The notes beneath the pieces are model-generated. The model was not told the DNA's origin and ran no database searches. It saw nothing but the letters and a program-made list of their open reading frames with translations. A stretch of DNA of 64,000 nt from Citromicrobium bathyomarinum (GTDB lineage: Bacteria > Pseudomonadota > Alphaproteobacteria > Sphingomonadales > Sphingomonadaceae). Below, in pieces: positions 10,126 to 18,877 of the stretch (position 1 is its first letter; each line of letters begins with the position of its first letter). The position numbers and the translations under genes are program-made. The stretch covers positions 2,029,501-2,093,500 of the forward strand of contig CP155577.1 of the NCBI GenBank assembly GCA_001306305.2. The letters run 5' to 3'.

Positions 10126-12129
10126 ATGGCATCCGAAGCGAAGACCAAAGAGACCGAAGATGCTCCTCTGATCGACCTCAACGAGGCGTCGATCAAGAAG
10201 CTCATCTCAAAGGCGAAAAAGCGCGGCTACGTTACCTATGACGAGCTTAACGAAGCGCTGCCGCAAGGCGAGATGAGCTCCGACCAGATCGAGGACATCC
10301 AGGCCGCGATTTCGGAAATGGGCGTTCAGATCGTCGAATCGGACGATGAGGTTGAATCCGAGAAGGACGAGGTCGAGGAAATCGCTCCTGATTCGGGTGC
10401 GAAGAAAGATACCAAGTCCGCCGCTGCCGCGCCCAAGAAAACCGTCGACGCGCGCACCGACGATCCGGTGCGTATGTACCTGCGCGAAATGGGCGCGGTC
10501 GAACTGCTCAGCCGCGAGGGCGAAATCGCCATCGCCAAGCGGATCGAGGCCGGTCGCGACACCATGATCATCGGGCTGTGCGAAAGCCCGATCACCTTCC
10601 ACGCGATCATCCAGTGGTCCGACGCGCTCAACGAAGGCGAGATGCAGCTGCGCGAGATCCTCGATCTCGACGCGATGCTGTCCAAGGAACCTCCCGTCGA
10701 CAAGATGGAGGAGGAGAACGAGGACGACAGCGGCGAAATCTCCGAAGAAACCGCTGGCCCGACCATCCGCGAGGATGACGACGACGACGATGACGAGACC
10801 GCCGAGGGCGACGAAGACGGCGACGGCGAAAGCAAACGCCGCGACGACGACGACGAAGAAGACAACACGATGTCGCTGGCCCAGATGGAGGCCGCGCTCA
10901 AGCCCGACGCGCTGGAGCGCTTCGCGCGCATCACCGACCTGTTCAAGAAGTTCGAGAAGCTTCAGGCGGAACGCGTCGACGTGCTCGGCCGCGGCGATGC
11001 CTTCCCGGCCGCCAAGGAAAAGAAGTACGAGGATCTGCGTGAGCAGCTGACGGCGGAAGTTGAAAGCGTGCAGTTCCACGCGACCAAGATCGAATTCCTG
11101 GTCGACAACCTCTACGCCTTCAACCGTCGCCTGACCGCGCTCGGCGGCCAGATGCTGCGGCTTGCCGAACGCCACAAGATCAAGCGGATCGACTTCCTCG
11201 ACGCGTATCTCGGCAATGAGATGGACGACGAGTGGCTGACCAGCCGCACCAAGGACAAGAAGTGGGCCGCCTTCGCCGAGAAGGAAGCCGAGTCGATCGA
11301 ACGCATCCGCACCGAGATTTCCGACATCGCCAGCCAGACCGGCATGGCGCTGGAAGAATTCCGCCGGATCGTGAACATGGTCCAGAAGGGCGAGCGTGAG
11401 GCACGCATCGCCAAGAAGGAAATGGTCGAGGCGAACCTGCGCCTCGTGATTTCCATCGCCAAGAAATACACCAACCGCGGGCTGCAATTCCTCGACCTGA
11501 TTCAGGAAGGGAACATCGGCCTGATGAAGGCGGTCGACAAGTTCGAGTACCGCCGCGGTTACAAGTTCAGCACCTATGCGACGTGGTGGATCCGGCAGGC
11601 GATCACCCGCTCGATCGCCGACCAGGCGCGCACGATCCGCATCCCAGTCCACATGATCGAGACGATCAACAAGCTGGTCCGCACGAGCCGCCAGTTCCTG
11701 CACGAGCAGGGCCGCGAGCCCACGCCCGAGGAAATGGCCGAGCGTCTTTCGATGCCGCTCGAAAAGGTGCGCAAGGTGATGAAGATCGCCAAGGAGCCGA
11801 TCAGCCTCGAAACGCCGATCGGCGACGAGGAAGATTCGCACCTGGGCGATTTCATCGAGGACAAGAACGCGATCATCCCCGTCGATGCCGCGATCCAGAG
11901 CAACCTCAAGGAAACCGTTACCCGCGTGCTCGCCAGCCTGACGCCGCGCGAAGAACGCGTGCTGCGCATGCGCTTCGGCATCGGGATGAACACCGATCAC
12001 ACGTTGGAAGAAGTTGGCCAGCAGTTCAGCGTGACGCGCGAACGTATCCGCCAGATCGAGGCAAAGGCGCTGCGCAAGCTCAAGCACCCGAGCCGCAGCC
12101 GCAAGATGCGCAGTTTCCTCGATCAGTAA
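10126..12129 (+). CDS. rpoD: housekeeping RNA polymerase sigma-70 factor RpoD
   Basis: A 667-residue primary sigma factor. Region 1.1 is at the N-terminus ([25 protein letters not shown]). Region 1.2 begins [21 protein letters not shown], and regions 2.1-2.4 include the strictly conserved [20 protein letters not shown]. Region 4 ends with the helix-turn-helix [21 protein letters not shown]. The non-conserved spacer after region 1.2 has a long acidic run of mainly Asp and Glu (about residues 215-250). It follows dnaG by three bases and is closed by a strong terminator. Confidence 0.98.
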   Translation: MASEAKTKETEDAPLIDLNEASIKKLISKAKKRGYVTYDELNEALPQGEMSSDQIEDIQAAISEMGVQIVESDDEVESEKDEVEEIAPDSGAKKDTKSAAAAPKKTVDARTDDPVRMYLREMGAVELLSREGEIAIAKRIEAGRDTMIIGLCESPITFHAIIQWSDALNEGEMQLREILDLDAMLSKEPPVDKMEEENEDDSGEISEETAGPTIREDDDDDDDETAEGDEDGDGESKRRDDDDEEDNTMSLAQMEAALKPDALERFARITDLFKKFEKLQAERVDVLGRGDAFPAAKEKKYEDLREQLTAEVESVQFHATKIEFLVDNLYAFNRRLTALGGQMLRLAERHKIKRIDFLDAYLGNEMDDEWLTSRTKDKKWAAFAEKEAESIERIRTEISDIASQTGMALEEFRRIVNMVQKGEREARIAKKEMVEANLRLVISIAKKYTNRGLQFLDLIQEGNIGLMKAVDKFEYRRGYKFSTYATWWIRQAITRSIADQARTIRIPVHMIETINKLVRTSRQFLHEQGREPTPEEMAERLSMPLEKVRKVMKIAKEPISLETPIGDEEDSHLGDFIEDKNAIIPVDAAIQSNLKETVTRVLASLTPREERVLRMRFGIGMNTDHTLEEVGQQFSVTRERIRQIEAKALRKLKHPSRSRKMRSFLDQ

Positions 12130-12133
12130 CCAG

Positions 12134-12165
12134 AAAGGCCCCGGCAATCACCGGGGCCTTTTTTA
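12134..12165 (+). terminator. Rho-independent terminator of the dnaG-rpoD run
   Basis: A GC-rich inverted repeat, AAAGGCCCCGG and CCGGGGCCTTT with a six-base loop, runs into a T tract five bases after the rpoD stop. The A residues on the left arm mean it could also stop the converging membrane-protein gene. Confidence 0.92.
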
Positions 12166-12170
12166 AAGTG

Positions 12171-12710
12171 TCAGCTTTGCGAGGCGTTGTGGAACAACCC
12201 GGCAAGCGCAAGCCACCCCACACAGAACACGCCCGTGGCGACCCATTCGAAGCCCATGGGCTGCTGACCGACCAGCAGGATGACGAGTTGGCTCAAAGCG
12301 CAGAACAGCATCAGCACAGCCATCGCCCCTGCGCGGAAGCGCGTGACCGCTCCGCCGATCAATACAGAAGCCAGCATCGCGAAATAAGCAAGGTTCAGCG
12401 GATTTCCTTCGTCGCCGATAAAGCCGACGGCCAGGTTGATCCATACCAGCAGGAACGCCCCTAGCGCCGCGCCCATGGCGGCTACCCGATAGCTCCACCT
12501 GTCCGACAGGCGATAACCGAACTCGACCAGCACGCCGAGCGTGGCGAGCCCGACCGCAGCGACCACGAAGTCGCCGAAAGTCCAGAGCATCCCCGGATAG
12601 GTCGCCTTGGCGACTGTCGGGATCATGAAAATTGCGAGCAGGCTGCCCCATAAGGCGACCCTCAAGGGGAGCGGCATGGCGGTTCGGGCGGTCGGCGCGT
12701 CATTAGTCAT
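12171..12710 (-). CDS. multi-pass membrane protein, paralogue of the 59.6-kb gene
   Basis: A 179-residue protein from the ATG at 12710, which has GAGGA upstream. About five hydrophobic segments are visible, starting with RVALWGSLLAIFMIPTVA. I do not recognise a named family. Its first about 100 residues align with the 104-residue protein at 59556-59870: both share RVALWGS, a W-x-x-x-DF-x-VAAV stretch, an EF pair and LLVWxxxAVG. This copy adds two extra membrane segments at the C-terminus. It faces the ToxR-type membrane regulator at 12802 across a 91-base shared promoter region, which suggests a sensor/target pair, though that is inference. Confidence 0.8.
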   Translation of the reverse strand: MTNDAPTARTAMPLPLRVALWGSLLAIFMIPTVAKATYPGMLWTFGDFVVAAVGLATLGVLVEFGYRLSDRWSYRVAAMGAALGAFLLVWINLAVGFIGDEGNPLNLAYFAMLASVLIGGAVTRFRAGAMAVLMLFCALSQLVILLVGQQPMGFEWVATGVFCVGWLALAGLFHNASQS

Positions 12711-12801
12711 GAAAAAGTCCTCGCTGTTGAAGTGTTGCGGGACATCATTTGCCAAGCGCGCGGGTGAGCGGCATGAGCACAAGGTGAGGATCATCTGAGC
12801 A

Positions 12802-13899
12802 ATGGCTTCGACGCGTTATCTGTTCGGCGAATTCGCGATCGATTGCGATCAGCGCATCCTGCTGGGTGCCTCTGGCCCGGTACCGCTCAATGCCCGCTAC
12901 TTCGACGCGCTGGTGCTGCTGGTCGAAAACGCAGGGAGCCTGATTTCCAAGGACCGGTTCAACGAAGAGGTCTGGCGGTCGATGCCGGTCACTGACGAGG
13001 CGCTGACCCAGTGTATCCGCTCGCTCCGATCCGCACTGGGTGACAAGGCGTGCGATCCGCGCTTTATCGAGACCGTGCCCAAGCATGGCTATCGCTTCGT
13101 CGGCGAGGTTCGACGCGAGGAGATGGCCGAGGGACCACCCTCCACCGCATCCGCGGACCCTATCCCTTATGACTCGGCCTTCGCACTGCTCTGGCGCGCG
13201 ACGATCGGCGGCGCTGGAGCCGGCTTAATCGGCGGTGTGCTGTATGGGATGATCGGCCTGCCTGACGCGCCCGGTGCCTTGTCGGCCCTGCTTGTGATGG
13301 TGGCGTTGTGCGGTGTCGTCGGCGTCCTCGCCGGGCTCGGAGTGGGGGCTGGCCTCGGCGTCGCGGCCTTTTTCGCTCCGCAATCCCGCGCATGGCAGGT
13401 GGCAGGCGCAGCTCTTGGTGGCGGACTGGTCGGCGCGTTGAGCGAGTTGCTGGGCGTCGACGCGTTCACTCTCCTCTTCGGTAGGGCACCTTCCGATATG
13501 ACTGGCCTGCCAGAAGGGCTGACCCTCGGCCTTGCCATCGGATGCGCGTTGCTGGTTCCACAGCGGGAGAGCGACGGACGCCGTAGTCTCATGCCGCTCG
13601 CCGTCGCAGTGCCGCTGGGCCTGGTATCCGGGGCGATGATCGCATTTGCGGGCGGGCGTCTGATGGCGGGCAGCCTCGAAAAGCTGGCCGAGGCATTCGG
13701 AGACAGCCGGATCGGGCTCGGCAGAATCGCCGCGATGTTTGGCGAGCAGGACTTCGGCCCGCTTTCGCTGGCTTTCGCGACGGCGTTCGAGGCGATGCTT
13801 TTCGTCACCATGGTGGTCGCCGCGATCCGGTTGTTGCCGGACCGGCACGGCAACCGAACGCCCGCCGGGGATGTGGGCCGATATGCGGGTAGCGTCTAA
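12802..13899 (+). CDS. ToxR/CadC-type winged-helix regulator with polytopic membrane domain
   Basis: A 365-residue protein. Residues 1-105 form an OmpR-type winged helix (YLFGEFAIDCDQRILL, LNARYFDALVLLVENAG, ISKDRFNEEVW, FIETVPKHGYRFVGEV), the fold used by CadC, ToxR and related one-component regulators. After a short linker come at least six Gly/Ala-rich hydrophobic stretches (about residues 130-355) rather than the single helix plus periplasmic sensor of CadC. It therefore looks like a membrane-anchored regulator whose sensing part is the membrane domain itself. It is divergent from the membrane protein at 12171 and ends 25 bases before rpiB. The ligand is unknown. Confidence 0.85.
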   Translation: MASTRYLFGEFAIDCDQRILLGASGPVPLNARYFDALVLLVENAGSLISKDRFNEEVWRSMPVTDEALTQCIRSLRSALGDKACDPRFIETVPKHGYRFVGEVRREEMAEGPPSTASADPIPYDSAFALLWRATIGGAGAGLIGGVLYGMIGLPDAPGALSALLVMVALCGVVGVLAGLGVGAGLGVAAFFAPQSRAWQVAGAALGGGLVGALSELLGVDAFTLLFGRAPSDMTGLPEGLTLGLAIGCALLVPQRESDGRRSLMPLAVAVPLGLVSGAMIAFAGGRLMAGSLEKLAEAFGDSRIGLGRIAAMFGEQDFGPLSLAFATAFEAMLFVTMVVAAIRLLPDRHGNRTPAGDVGRYAGSV

Positions 13900-13924
13900 G
13901 GACACCAGGCACTATGTGCCCCCC

Positions 13925-14374
13925 ATGCGTATCGCGATAGCTTCAGACCATGCCGCGCTCGATATGAAGGCGGCGCTTCACGAATGGCTCGTCGAGAAGG
14001 GGCATGAGGTCGCCGACCTTGGCCCGCATACTCCCGACAGCGTCGATTATCCCGACTATGGCTACAGGCTCGCCAGCGTGGTTGCCGATGGCACTGCGAT
14101 GCGCGGCATTGCGCTTTGCGGCAGCGGTATCGGCATCTCGATGGCGGTGAACCGCAACCCGCAGGTGCGCTGCGCGCTCGTATCCGAACAGCTTTCCGCC
14201 CGCCTCGCGCGCGAGCATAACGACGCGAACGTGATCGCGATGGGCGCGCGGCTGATCGGGATCGAACAGGCCAAGGCCTGCGTCCAGACCTTCCTCGAAA
14301 CCGCATTTGCGGGTGACCGGCACCAGCGCCGTGTCGACAAGCTCTCCAACCCCACCGCTACCGAAGGCGCCTGA
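13925..14374 (+). CDS. rpiB: ribose 5-phosphate isomerase B
   Basis: A 149-residue RpiB/LacAB-family isomerase interconverting ribose 5-phosphate and ribulose 5-phosphate in the pentose phosphate pathway. The N-terminus [15 protein letters not shown], the DYPDYG motif and the active-site loop [14 protein letters not shown] (Cys near residue 64) are all present, as is the [16 protein letters not shown] segment. The ATG at 13925 is the family start; the frame runs open further upstream inside the preceding gene. Only four bases separate it from glyA, so the two are likely cotranscribed. Confidence 0.95.
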   Translation: MRIAIASDHAALDMKAALHEWLVEKGHEVADLGPHTPDSVDYPDYGYRLASVVADGTAMRGIALCGSGIGISMAVNRNPQVRCALVSEQLSARLAREHNDANVIAMGARLIGIEQAKACVQTFLETAFAGDRHQRRVDKLSNPTATEGA

Positions 14375-14378
14375 CACC

Positions 14379-15698
14379 ATGGCCACACAGACCGCCCCCA
14401 CCAGCGATTCGCGCACCCCGGAAGATCGCTTCTGGCACGACACCCTCGCCGATGCTGATCCCGAGATCCACGCGGCGATTCGCAGCGAGCTGGGCCGCCA
14501 GCGCGACAAGATCGAGCTGATCGCGAGCGAGAACATCGCCAGCACTGCGGTGCTGGAGGCCGCAGGCAGCGTGTTCACCAACAAGTATGCCGAAGGCTAC
14601 CCGGGCAAGCGCTATTATGGCGGCTGCGAATATGCCGACGTGATTGAAACGCTGGCGATCGACCGCGCGAAGGAGCTGTTTGGCTGCGAATTCGCCAATG
14701 TGCAGCCCAACTCCGGCAGCCAGATGAATCAGGCCGTGTTCCTCGCCATGCTGCAGCCGGGCGACACCTTCATGGGGCTCGATCTCAATTCGGGCGGGCA
14801 CCTGACCCACGGATCGCCGGTCAACATGAGTGGCAAGTGGTTCAACCCGGTACCCTATGGCGTGCGCGAGGGTGACGAGCTGATCGACATGGATGCGGTC
14901 GCGGCGACCGCGCGCGAGCACAAGCCCAAGCTGATCATCTGCGGCGGCACCGCCTATTCGCGCGTTTGGGACTTCGAGGCGTTCCGCAAGATTGCCGATG
15001 AAGTGGGCGCGATCCTGCTGTGTGACATGAGCCACATCTCGGGTCTCGTCGCGGGCGGCGCCCACCCCTCCCCCTTCCCGCATTGCGACATCGTCACCAC
15101 CACCACGCATAAGAGCCTGCGCGGTCCCCGCTCGGGCGTGATCTTGTGGAATGACGAGAAGTATTCGAAGCCGCTCAACATGGCAGTCTTCCCCGGTATG
15201 CAGGGCGGCCCGCTGATGCACATCGTCGCGGCCAAGGCGGTCGCCTTCCGCGAAGCGCTGCGGCCCGAGTTCAAGGAATACGCGAGCCGCGTGGTCGACA
15301 ACGCCCGCGCGCTGGCAGCGAGCCTCGAAGCGCATGGGCTGCGGATCGTTTCCGGCGGGACGGACAACCACTCGATGCTGGTCGATCTGACCGCCAAGGA
15401 TGTGACCGGCAAGGACGCAGAAAAAGGCCTCGATCGCGCTTTTCTCACCTGCAACAAGAACGGCATTCCGTTCGACACACGCAGCCCCTTCGTCACCAGC
15501 GGGCTCCGGCTTGGCAGCCCCGCGGGCACCACTCGGGGCTTTGGCACCGACGAGTTCACCAAGATCGGTGAACTGATCGCGCGTGTGGTCGAAGGCCTCG
15601 CCAAGAACGGGCCGGAGGGCGATGCCCAGATCGAACAGGCTGTGCGCGCCGAGGTCGGCGAATTGTGCGCCGCCTTCCCCGTCTATCCCGGGAGATAA
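14379..15698 (+). CDS. glyA: serine hydroxymethyltransferase
   Basis: A 439-residue PLP enzyme that converts serine and tetrahydrofolate to glycine and methylene-tetrahydrofolate, the main one-carbon source. Visible signatures are [11 protein letters not shown], the [12 protein letters not shown] substrate motif, and the PLP-lysine site [15 protein letters not shown]. Its length is normal. The start at 14379 gives [10 protein letters not shown] and a short linker before the conserved core. It follows rpiB closely and is followed by a small membrane protein after three bases. Confidence 0.98.
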   Translation: MATQTAPTSDSRTPEDRFWHDTLADADPEIHAAIRSELGRQRDKIELIASENIASTAVLEAAGSVFTNKYAEGYPGKRYYGGCEYADVIETLAIDRAKELFGCEFANVQPNSGSQMNQAVFLAMLQPGDTFMGLDLNSGGHLTHGSPVNMSGKWFNPVPYGVREGDELIDMDAVAATAREHKPKLIICGGTAYSRVWDFEAFRKIADEVGAILLCDMSHISGLVAGGAHPSPFPHCDIVTTTTHKSLRGPRSGVILWNDEKYSKPLNMAVFPGMQGGPLMHIVAAKAVAFREALRPEFKEYASRVVDNARALAASLEAHGLRIVSGGTDNHSMLVDLTAKDVTGKDAEKGLDRAFLTCNKNGIPFDTRSPFVTSGLRLGSPAGTTRGFGTDEFTKIGELIARVVEGLAKNGPEGDAQIEQAVRAEVGELCAAFPVYPGR

Positions 15699-15701
15699 GC
15701 A

Positions 15702-15923
15702 ATGGACGAAAAAGAACCCGGTAACGGCCAGGACTGGGTCGAGGACGCCCGCGCCGAACTCAGCGGCATGATGAAACAGAGGATGGATCATCCCTCCACC
15801 AAGCCGGTGCTGACCGGCGCGGCGGTCGGCGTGGTCGGTGCGGCTCTGCTGCCGGTCATCACCTGGCCGGTCGGCCTCGCGGCAGGGGCCGGCTACATGC
15901 TCTATCGCCGGATCAAGCGCTGA
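15702..15923 (+). CDS. small membrane protein between glyA and a SpoU methyltransferase
   Basis: A 73-residue protein with a charged N-terminal half (DEKEPGNGQDWVEDARAEL) and one or two hydrophobic stretches (VLTGAAVGVVGAALLPVITWPVG and LAAGAGYMLY) ending in Arg/Lys. No family is recognised. It starts three bases after glyA and its stop overlaps the likely CTG start of the next gene, so it sits in an operon and may provide translational coupling. Confidence 0.75.
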   Translation: MDEKEPGNGQDWVEDARAELSGMMKQRMDHPSTKPVLTGAAVGVVGAALLPVITWPVGLAAGAGYMLYRRIKR

Positions 15924-16663
15924 ACGAGAAACCCGTCATCGTTCTCGTCCGCCCGCAGCTGGGCGAGAATATCGGCAAGGCGGCGCGCGCGATGGCCAAT
16001 TTCGGCCTTGGCGAGATGCGGCTCGTCACCCCGCGCGATGGCTGGCCCAACCCTTCGGCCGGGCCAGCAGCGGCGGGCGCGGACTTCATCCTCGACAAGG
16101 CGCAGGTGTTCGAAAGCACCGCCGAGGCCGTGGCAGACTGCGCGCATGTCTTCGCCACCACGGTGCGCAAGCGCGGCGTGACCAAGCCGGTGGTGACGCC
16201 CGAGCAGGCCGCCGATGCGATCCACGCCGAACCGGGGCGCAGCGCGTTCCTGTTCGGGCCCGAACGTTCGGGCTTGGAAACCGAGGATGTCGCGCTCGCC
16301 CGCACGATCCTGACCGTCCCGATCGACCCGGAATTCGGATCGCTCAATCTCGCGCAGGCGGTGATCCTGTGCGCGTATGAATGGTCCAAGCGGAAGGGAC
16401 TGGCGCAGCCGCCCAAGGAAGATCTGCTGCCACCTGCGCCGCAGGACGAACTCGAAGGGCTGATCGCGCATCTCGAGCGGATGCTGGAGCCCAAGGGCTA
16501 TTTCCTGCCCGAGTCGCGGGCAGATGCGACCCGGCGCACGCTGCGCGGCGTGCTGACCAAGCCGGGCTGGAACCACCTCGAGGTGCGCACCCTGCGCGGT
16601 GTACTGTCTTCGCTGGAAAGGGAGCCTGGGCGCGGTGCCCCCGGGTCTGCGAAGAAAAGCTAA
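15920..16663 (+). CDS. TrmH/SpoU-superfamily RNA 2'-O-methyltransferase, TrmJ-like
   Basis: A 247-residue SPOUT methyltransferase. The SAM-knot motifs are clear: IVLVRPQLGENIGKAARAMANFG near the N-terminus, FLFGPERSGLETED in the middle and IPIDPEFGSLNLAQAVILCAYEW-like sequence (here VPIDPEFGSLNLAQAV) for motif 3. This order and the C-terminal helical extension fit TrmJ, which methylates position 32 of tRNAs. No ATG, GTG or TTG lies in frame between the conserved N-terminus and far upstream. The best start is a CTG at 15920 overlapping the previous stop (CTGA). Starting at the ATG at 15992 would remove the essential NIGKAAR motif. Confidence 0.88.
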   Translation: MNEKPVIVLVRPQLGENIGKAARAMANFGLGEMRLVTPRDGWPNPSAGPAAAGADFILDKAQVFESTAEAVADCAHVFATTVRKRGVTKPVVTPEQAADAIHAEPGRSAFLFGPERSGLETEDVALARTILTVPIDPEFGSLNLAQAVILCAYEWSKRKGLAQPPKEDLLPPAPQDELEGLIAHLERMLEPKGYFLPESRADATRRTLRGVLTKPGWNHLEVRTLRGVLSSLEREPGRGAPGSAKKS

Positions 16664-16772
16664 GTACCTGCAAGGCCCGAAGGTATCATTGCTAAACGCG
16701 ATTTAGACAATTGCGAAAAATACAGGTATGAAGTTCCTGATCTTACGCAAAAAGCTAGATCAGGAGAATATC

Positions 16773-17096
16773 ATGACTCCCATCGCTAAAATAGTGGCAC
16801 TCGCAATGCTTGTCGCACCCGTCGCCCTATCCGCTCAGGACGCGCCCGACGATGCGACCAATGGCTCCCAAGTCGAAGCCAAGAAAGACAAGAAGGTCTG
16901 CCGCAGGATCAAGGTGACGGGCACGCGCATGCCCCAACGTGTCTGCATGCTGCAATCGCAATGGGACGCGGCGGCGACGCGGAACGTGGACGACGAAATC
17001 ATGACCAAGGGCGATAATACGGATATGGGCGCATGGAGCCCGTTTTCCGGAAGGACCTCGAGCGTGATGGGAATGGGCAGCAAACGCCCCGACTAG
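16773..17096 (+). CDS. small secreted protein with KKVCR...RVCM motif, copy 1
   Basis: A 107-residue protein with a clear Shine-Dalgarno (AGGAG at 16762-16766) and signal peptide (TPIAKIVALAMLVAPVALSAQ). The mature part carries KKVCRRIKVTGTRMPQRVCM followed by a Trp-containing helix (LQSQWDAAA), then a Gly/Ser/Met-rich tail. The two cysteines, about 14 residues apart, could form a periplasmic disulfide. It belongs to the same family as the gene at 17285. I do not know a function for this family; its size and motif suggest a small periplasmic or surface protein. Confidence 0.8.
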   Translation: MTPIAKIVALAMLVAPVALSAQDAPDDATNGSQVEAKKDKKVCRRIKVTGTRMPQRVCMLQSQWDAAATRNVDDEIMTKGDNTDMGAWSPFSGRTSSVMGMGSKRPD

Positions 17097-17284
17097 AAAG
17101 GCATCGCCGATCTGGCTTTTTCGCGGGCGGACGCCACAGCCTCGAACTGTTGCAATCGTCCGTTGCCGGACGGCACCTCTCGGCCAGCGGAGGTTCGGCT
17201 TTTCGTTAGACAAACGCCTGCCTCTGACATAGCACAGGCAGCGGCTAACAACCGAAAACCTCCGTTATCAGAGAGTTCTATTTT

Positions 17285-17575
17285 ATGTCCTTGATTGCAC
17301 GGTCCGTCGCTCTGGCGGTCTTGATCGCTCCTGTGTCGCTGATGGCACAATCCGAACGGGATCAGAGCGATAGCAGCACGACCCAGTCGGAAGCGCAGGC
17401 CAAGCCGGCCAAGGAAAAGAAGGTTTGCCGCAAGGTCGCGAAGACCGGTTCGCGCATGGGCCGACGCGTCTGCATGACCGAGGCGCAGTGGGCTGCACTC
17501 GAATCCGGCGAAGTCGGTGCCGAGATCCAAATCAAATCTGGCGGTGCGATGACCGGCGGCGCCGGCGGAAACTGA
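17285..17575 (+). CDS. small secreted protein with KKVCR...RVCM motif, copy 2
   Basis: A 96-residue paralogue of the gene at 16773. It has a signal peptide (SLIARSVALAVLIAPVSLMAQ), a low-complexity Ser/Gln/Lys linker, then KKVCRKVAKTGSRMGRRVCM and a W-containing helix (TEAQWAALESGE) in the same order as copy 1, ending in a Gly-rich tail. A 188-base gap with no other gene separates the two copies. The ATG has no strong Shine-Dalgarno. It converges on the chorismate mutase gene with a 13-base gap. Function unknown. Confidence 0.78.
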   Translation: MSLIARSVALAVLIAPVSLMAQSERDQSDSSTTQSEAQAKPAKEKKVCRKVAKTGSRMGRRVCMTEAQWAALESGEVGAEIQIKSGGAMTGGAGGN

Positions 17576-17588
17576 CGCGAACGCGGGG

Positions 17589-17903
17589 CTAGCTGCTCCG
17601 CAACCGCTCCCATTCGACCATTTCGTAAGCGATCGACGCTTCGACCAGGGCATCCCAGATGTCGCCCAGTGCGGCTTCGGGGATGCCTTCTCTACGCGCA
17701 TCTTCGCGCACGTTGTCGATCACCTGAGCCTTGCGCGCCTCGTCGCGCACATGGCCCCGCTCCGGCTTGATCCGCGCGGCCGCTCTCATGTAGCCAAATC
17801 TTACCGCGATCAGCCGCATCAGTTCGCGGTCGAGCGTATCTACGCCGAGACGCACTTCGGCCATGGTTTCGCAGTCTTCGGGGGGCTTTACGGTTTCGCT
17901 CAT
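17589..17903 (-). CDS. chorismate mutase (AroQ type)
   Basis: A 104-residue single-domain AroQ-type chorismate mutase that turns chorismate into prephenate for phenylalanine and tyrosine synthesis. The helical pattern VRLGVDTLDRELMRLIAVRFGYMRAAARIK with downstream RDEARKAQVIDNVREDAR matches the family (Asp and Arg of helix 1, the KxxxxxxRD-like loop). The start at 17903 (SETVKPPEDCETM) is preferred because the upstream extension is Arg-rich and unlike relatives. A homologous isochorismate-pyruvate lyase (PchB-like) is the main alternative, but no siderophore genes are nearby. Confidence 0.82.
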   Translation of the reverse strand: MSETVKPPEDCETMAEVRLGVDTLDRELMRLIAVRFGYMRAAARIKPERGHVRDEARKAQVIDNVREDARREGIPEAALGDIWDALVEASIAYEMVEWERLRSS

Positions 17904-17944
17904 CACGATTGCCTCTGCCCTGACCCGGCCATCCTGTCGAGACC

Positions 17945-17972
17945 TTGACCCACGCACGAATATTGCTATGTG
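17945..17972 (+). promoter_or_regulatory. possible sigma-70 promoter for rpsD
   Basis: TTGACC, a 16-base spacer and TATGTG read toward rpsD. If used, it would give a leader of roughly 150 bases before the rpsD start, long enough for a regulatory RNA structure. Called by eye from two hexamers only. Confidence 0.4.
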
Positions 17973-18126
17973 CGCGCTTCGCTTCGCGAGCTTTCCTTAA
18001 AAGCCTCACGAGATTGGCCCCGCACCCCGGTGAAGCGGTGGCCGCGACGTGGATTTACTCCCGTCGGTGCGATGCCGGGTTCGATGCTCACCACTGGGGT
18101 GGGCCAGCAAATTGAAGGAATGGATT

Positions 18127-18741
18127 ATGTCGAAGCGCAAAAGCGCCAAGTACAAGCTCGATCGCCGGATGGGCGAGAACATCTGGGGTCGCCCGAATTC
18201 GCCCGTCAACAAGCGTTCCTACGGTCCCGGCCAGCATGGCCAGCGCCGCAAGGGCAAGATGAGCGACTTCGGACTGCAGCTGCGCGCCAAGCAGAAGCTG
18301 AAGGGCTACTACGGCGACGTCACCGAAAAGCAGTTCAAGCGCACCTATCAGGAAGCCGCGCGTATCAAGGGCGATACCGGTCAGAACCTGATCGGCCTGC
18401 TCGAACAGCGTCTGGACATGGTCGTCTACCGCGCCAAGTTCGCGCCGACGATCTTCGCCGCGCGCCAGCTGGTCAACCACGGCCACATCACCGTCAACGG
18501 CGGCAAGTGCAACATCCCGAGCCGCCGCGTGGTCGTCGGTGACGTGATCGGCCTGGGTGCCAAGGCGAAGGACATGGCGCTGGTCATCGAAGCGCAGAGC
18601 CTGCCCGAGCGTGACATTCCCGACTATGTCGCGCCCGACGGCACCGACAAGGTGACATTCACCCGCGTGCCCAAGCTCGACGAAGTGCCCTACCCGGTTA
18701 CGATGGAACCGAACCTCATCGTCGAATTCTATTCGCGCTGA
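18127..18741 (+). CDS. rpsD: 30S ribosomal protein S4
   Basis: A 204-residue S4 protein, an early-assembling 16S rRNA binder and, in many bacteria, an autogenous translational repressor. The N-terminal domain has [20 protein letters not shown] and [24 protein letters not shown]. The S4 RNA-binding domain has [30 protein letters not shown]. The N-terminus has no four-cysteine zinc site, so this is the zinc-free form. It stands alone with its own terminator, unlike the alpha-operon location in E. coli. Confidence 0.98.
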   Translation: MSKRKSAKYKLDRRMGENIWGRPNSPVNKRSYGPGQHGQRRKGKMSDFGLQLRAKQKLKGYYGDVTEKQFKRTYQEAARIKGDTGQNLIGLLEQRLDMVVYRAKFAPTIFAARQLVNHGHITVNGGKCNIPSRRVVVGDVIGLGAKAKDMALVIEAQSLPERDIPDYVAPDGTDKVTFTRVPKLDEVPYPVTMEPNLIVEFYSR

Positions 18742-18765
18742 TCGGTTCGCTAAGCTGACAACAAG

Positions 18766-18792
18766 AGGCGGCCTCTCGGGGCCGCCTTTTTT
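18766..18792 (+). terminator. Rho-independent terminator of rpsD
   Basis: Arms AGGCGGCC and GGCCGCCT with a six-base loop are followed by a run of six T residues, 24 bases after the rpsD stop. Confidence 0.92.
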
Positions 18793-18877
18793 GTGCGTGG
18801 GATCAAGAGGTTCCGACGACAAGCGAGCGAAATTCGACGCGAACGATTTCCTAATAGTTTCCCGTTATCGCGGTCGG

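Noticed and set aside
10207-12147. A 646-codon minus-strand open frame opposite rpoD
   Set aside because: Antisense shadow of rpoD with long Val/Phe runs produced by the Asp/Glu codons of the sense strand.
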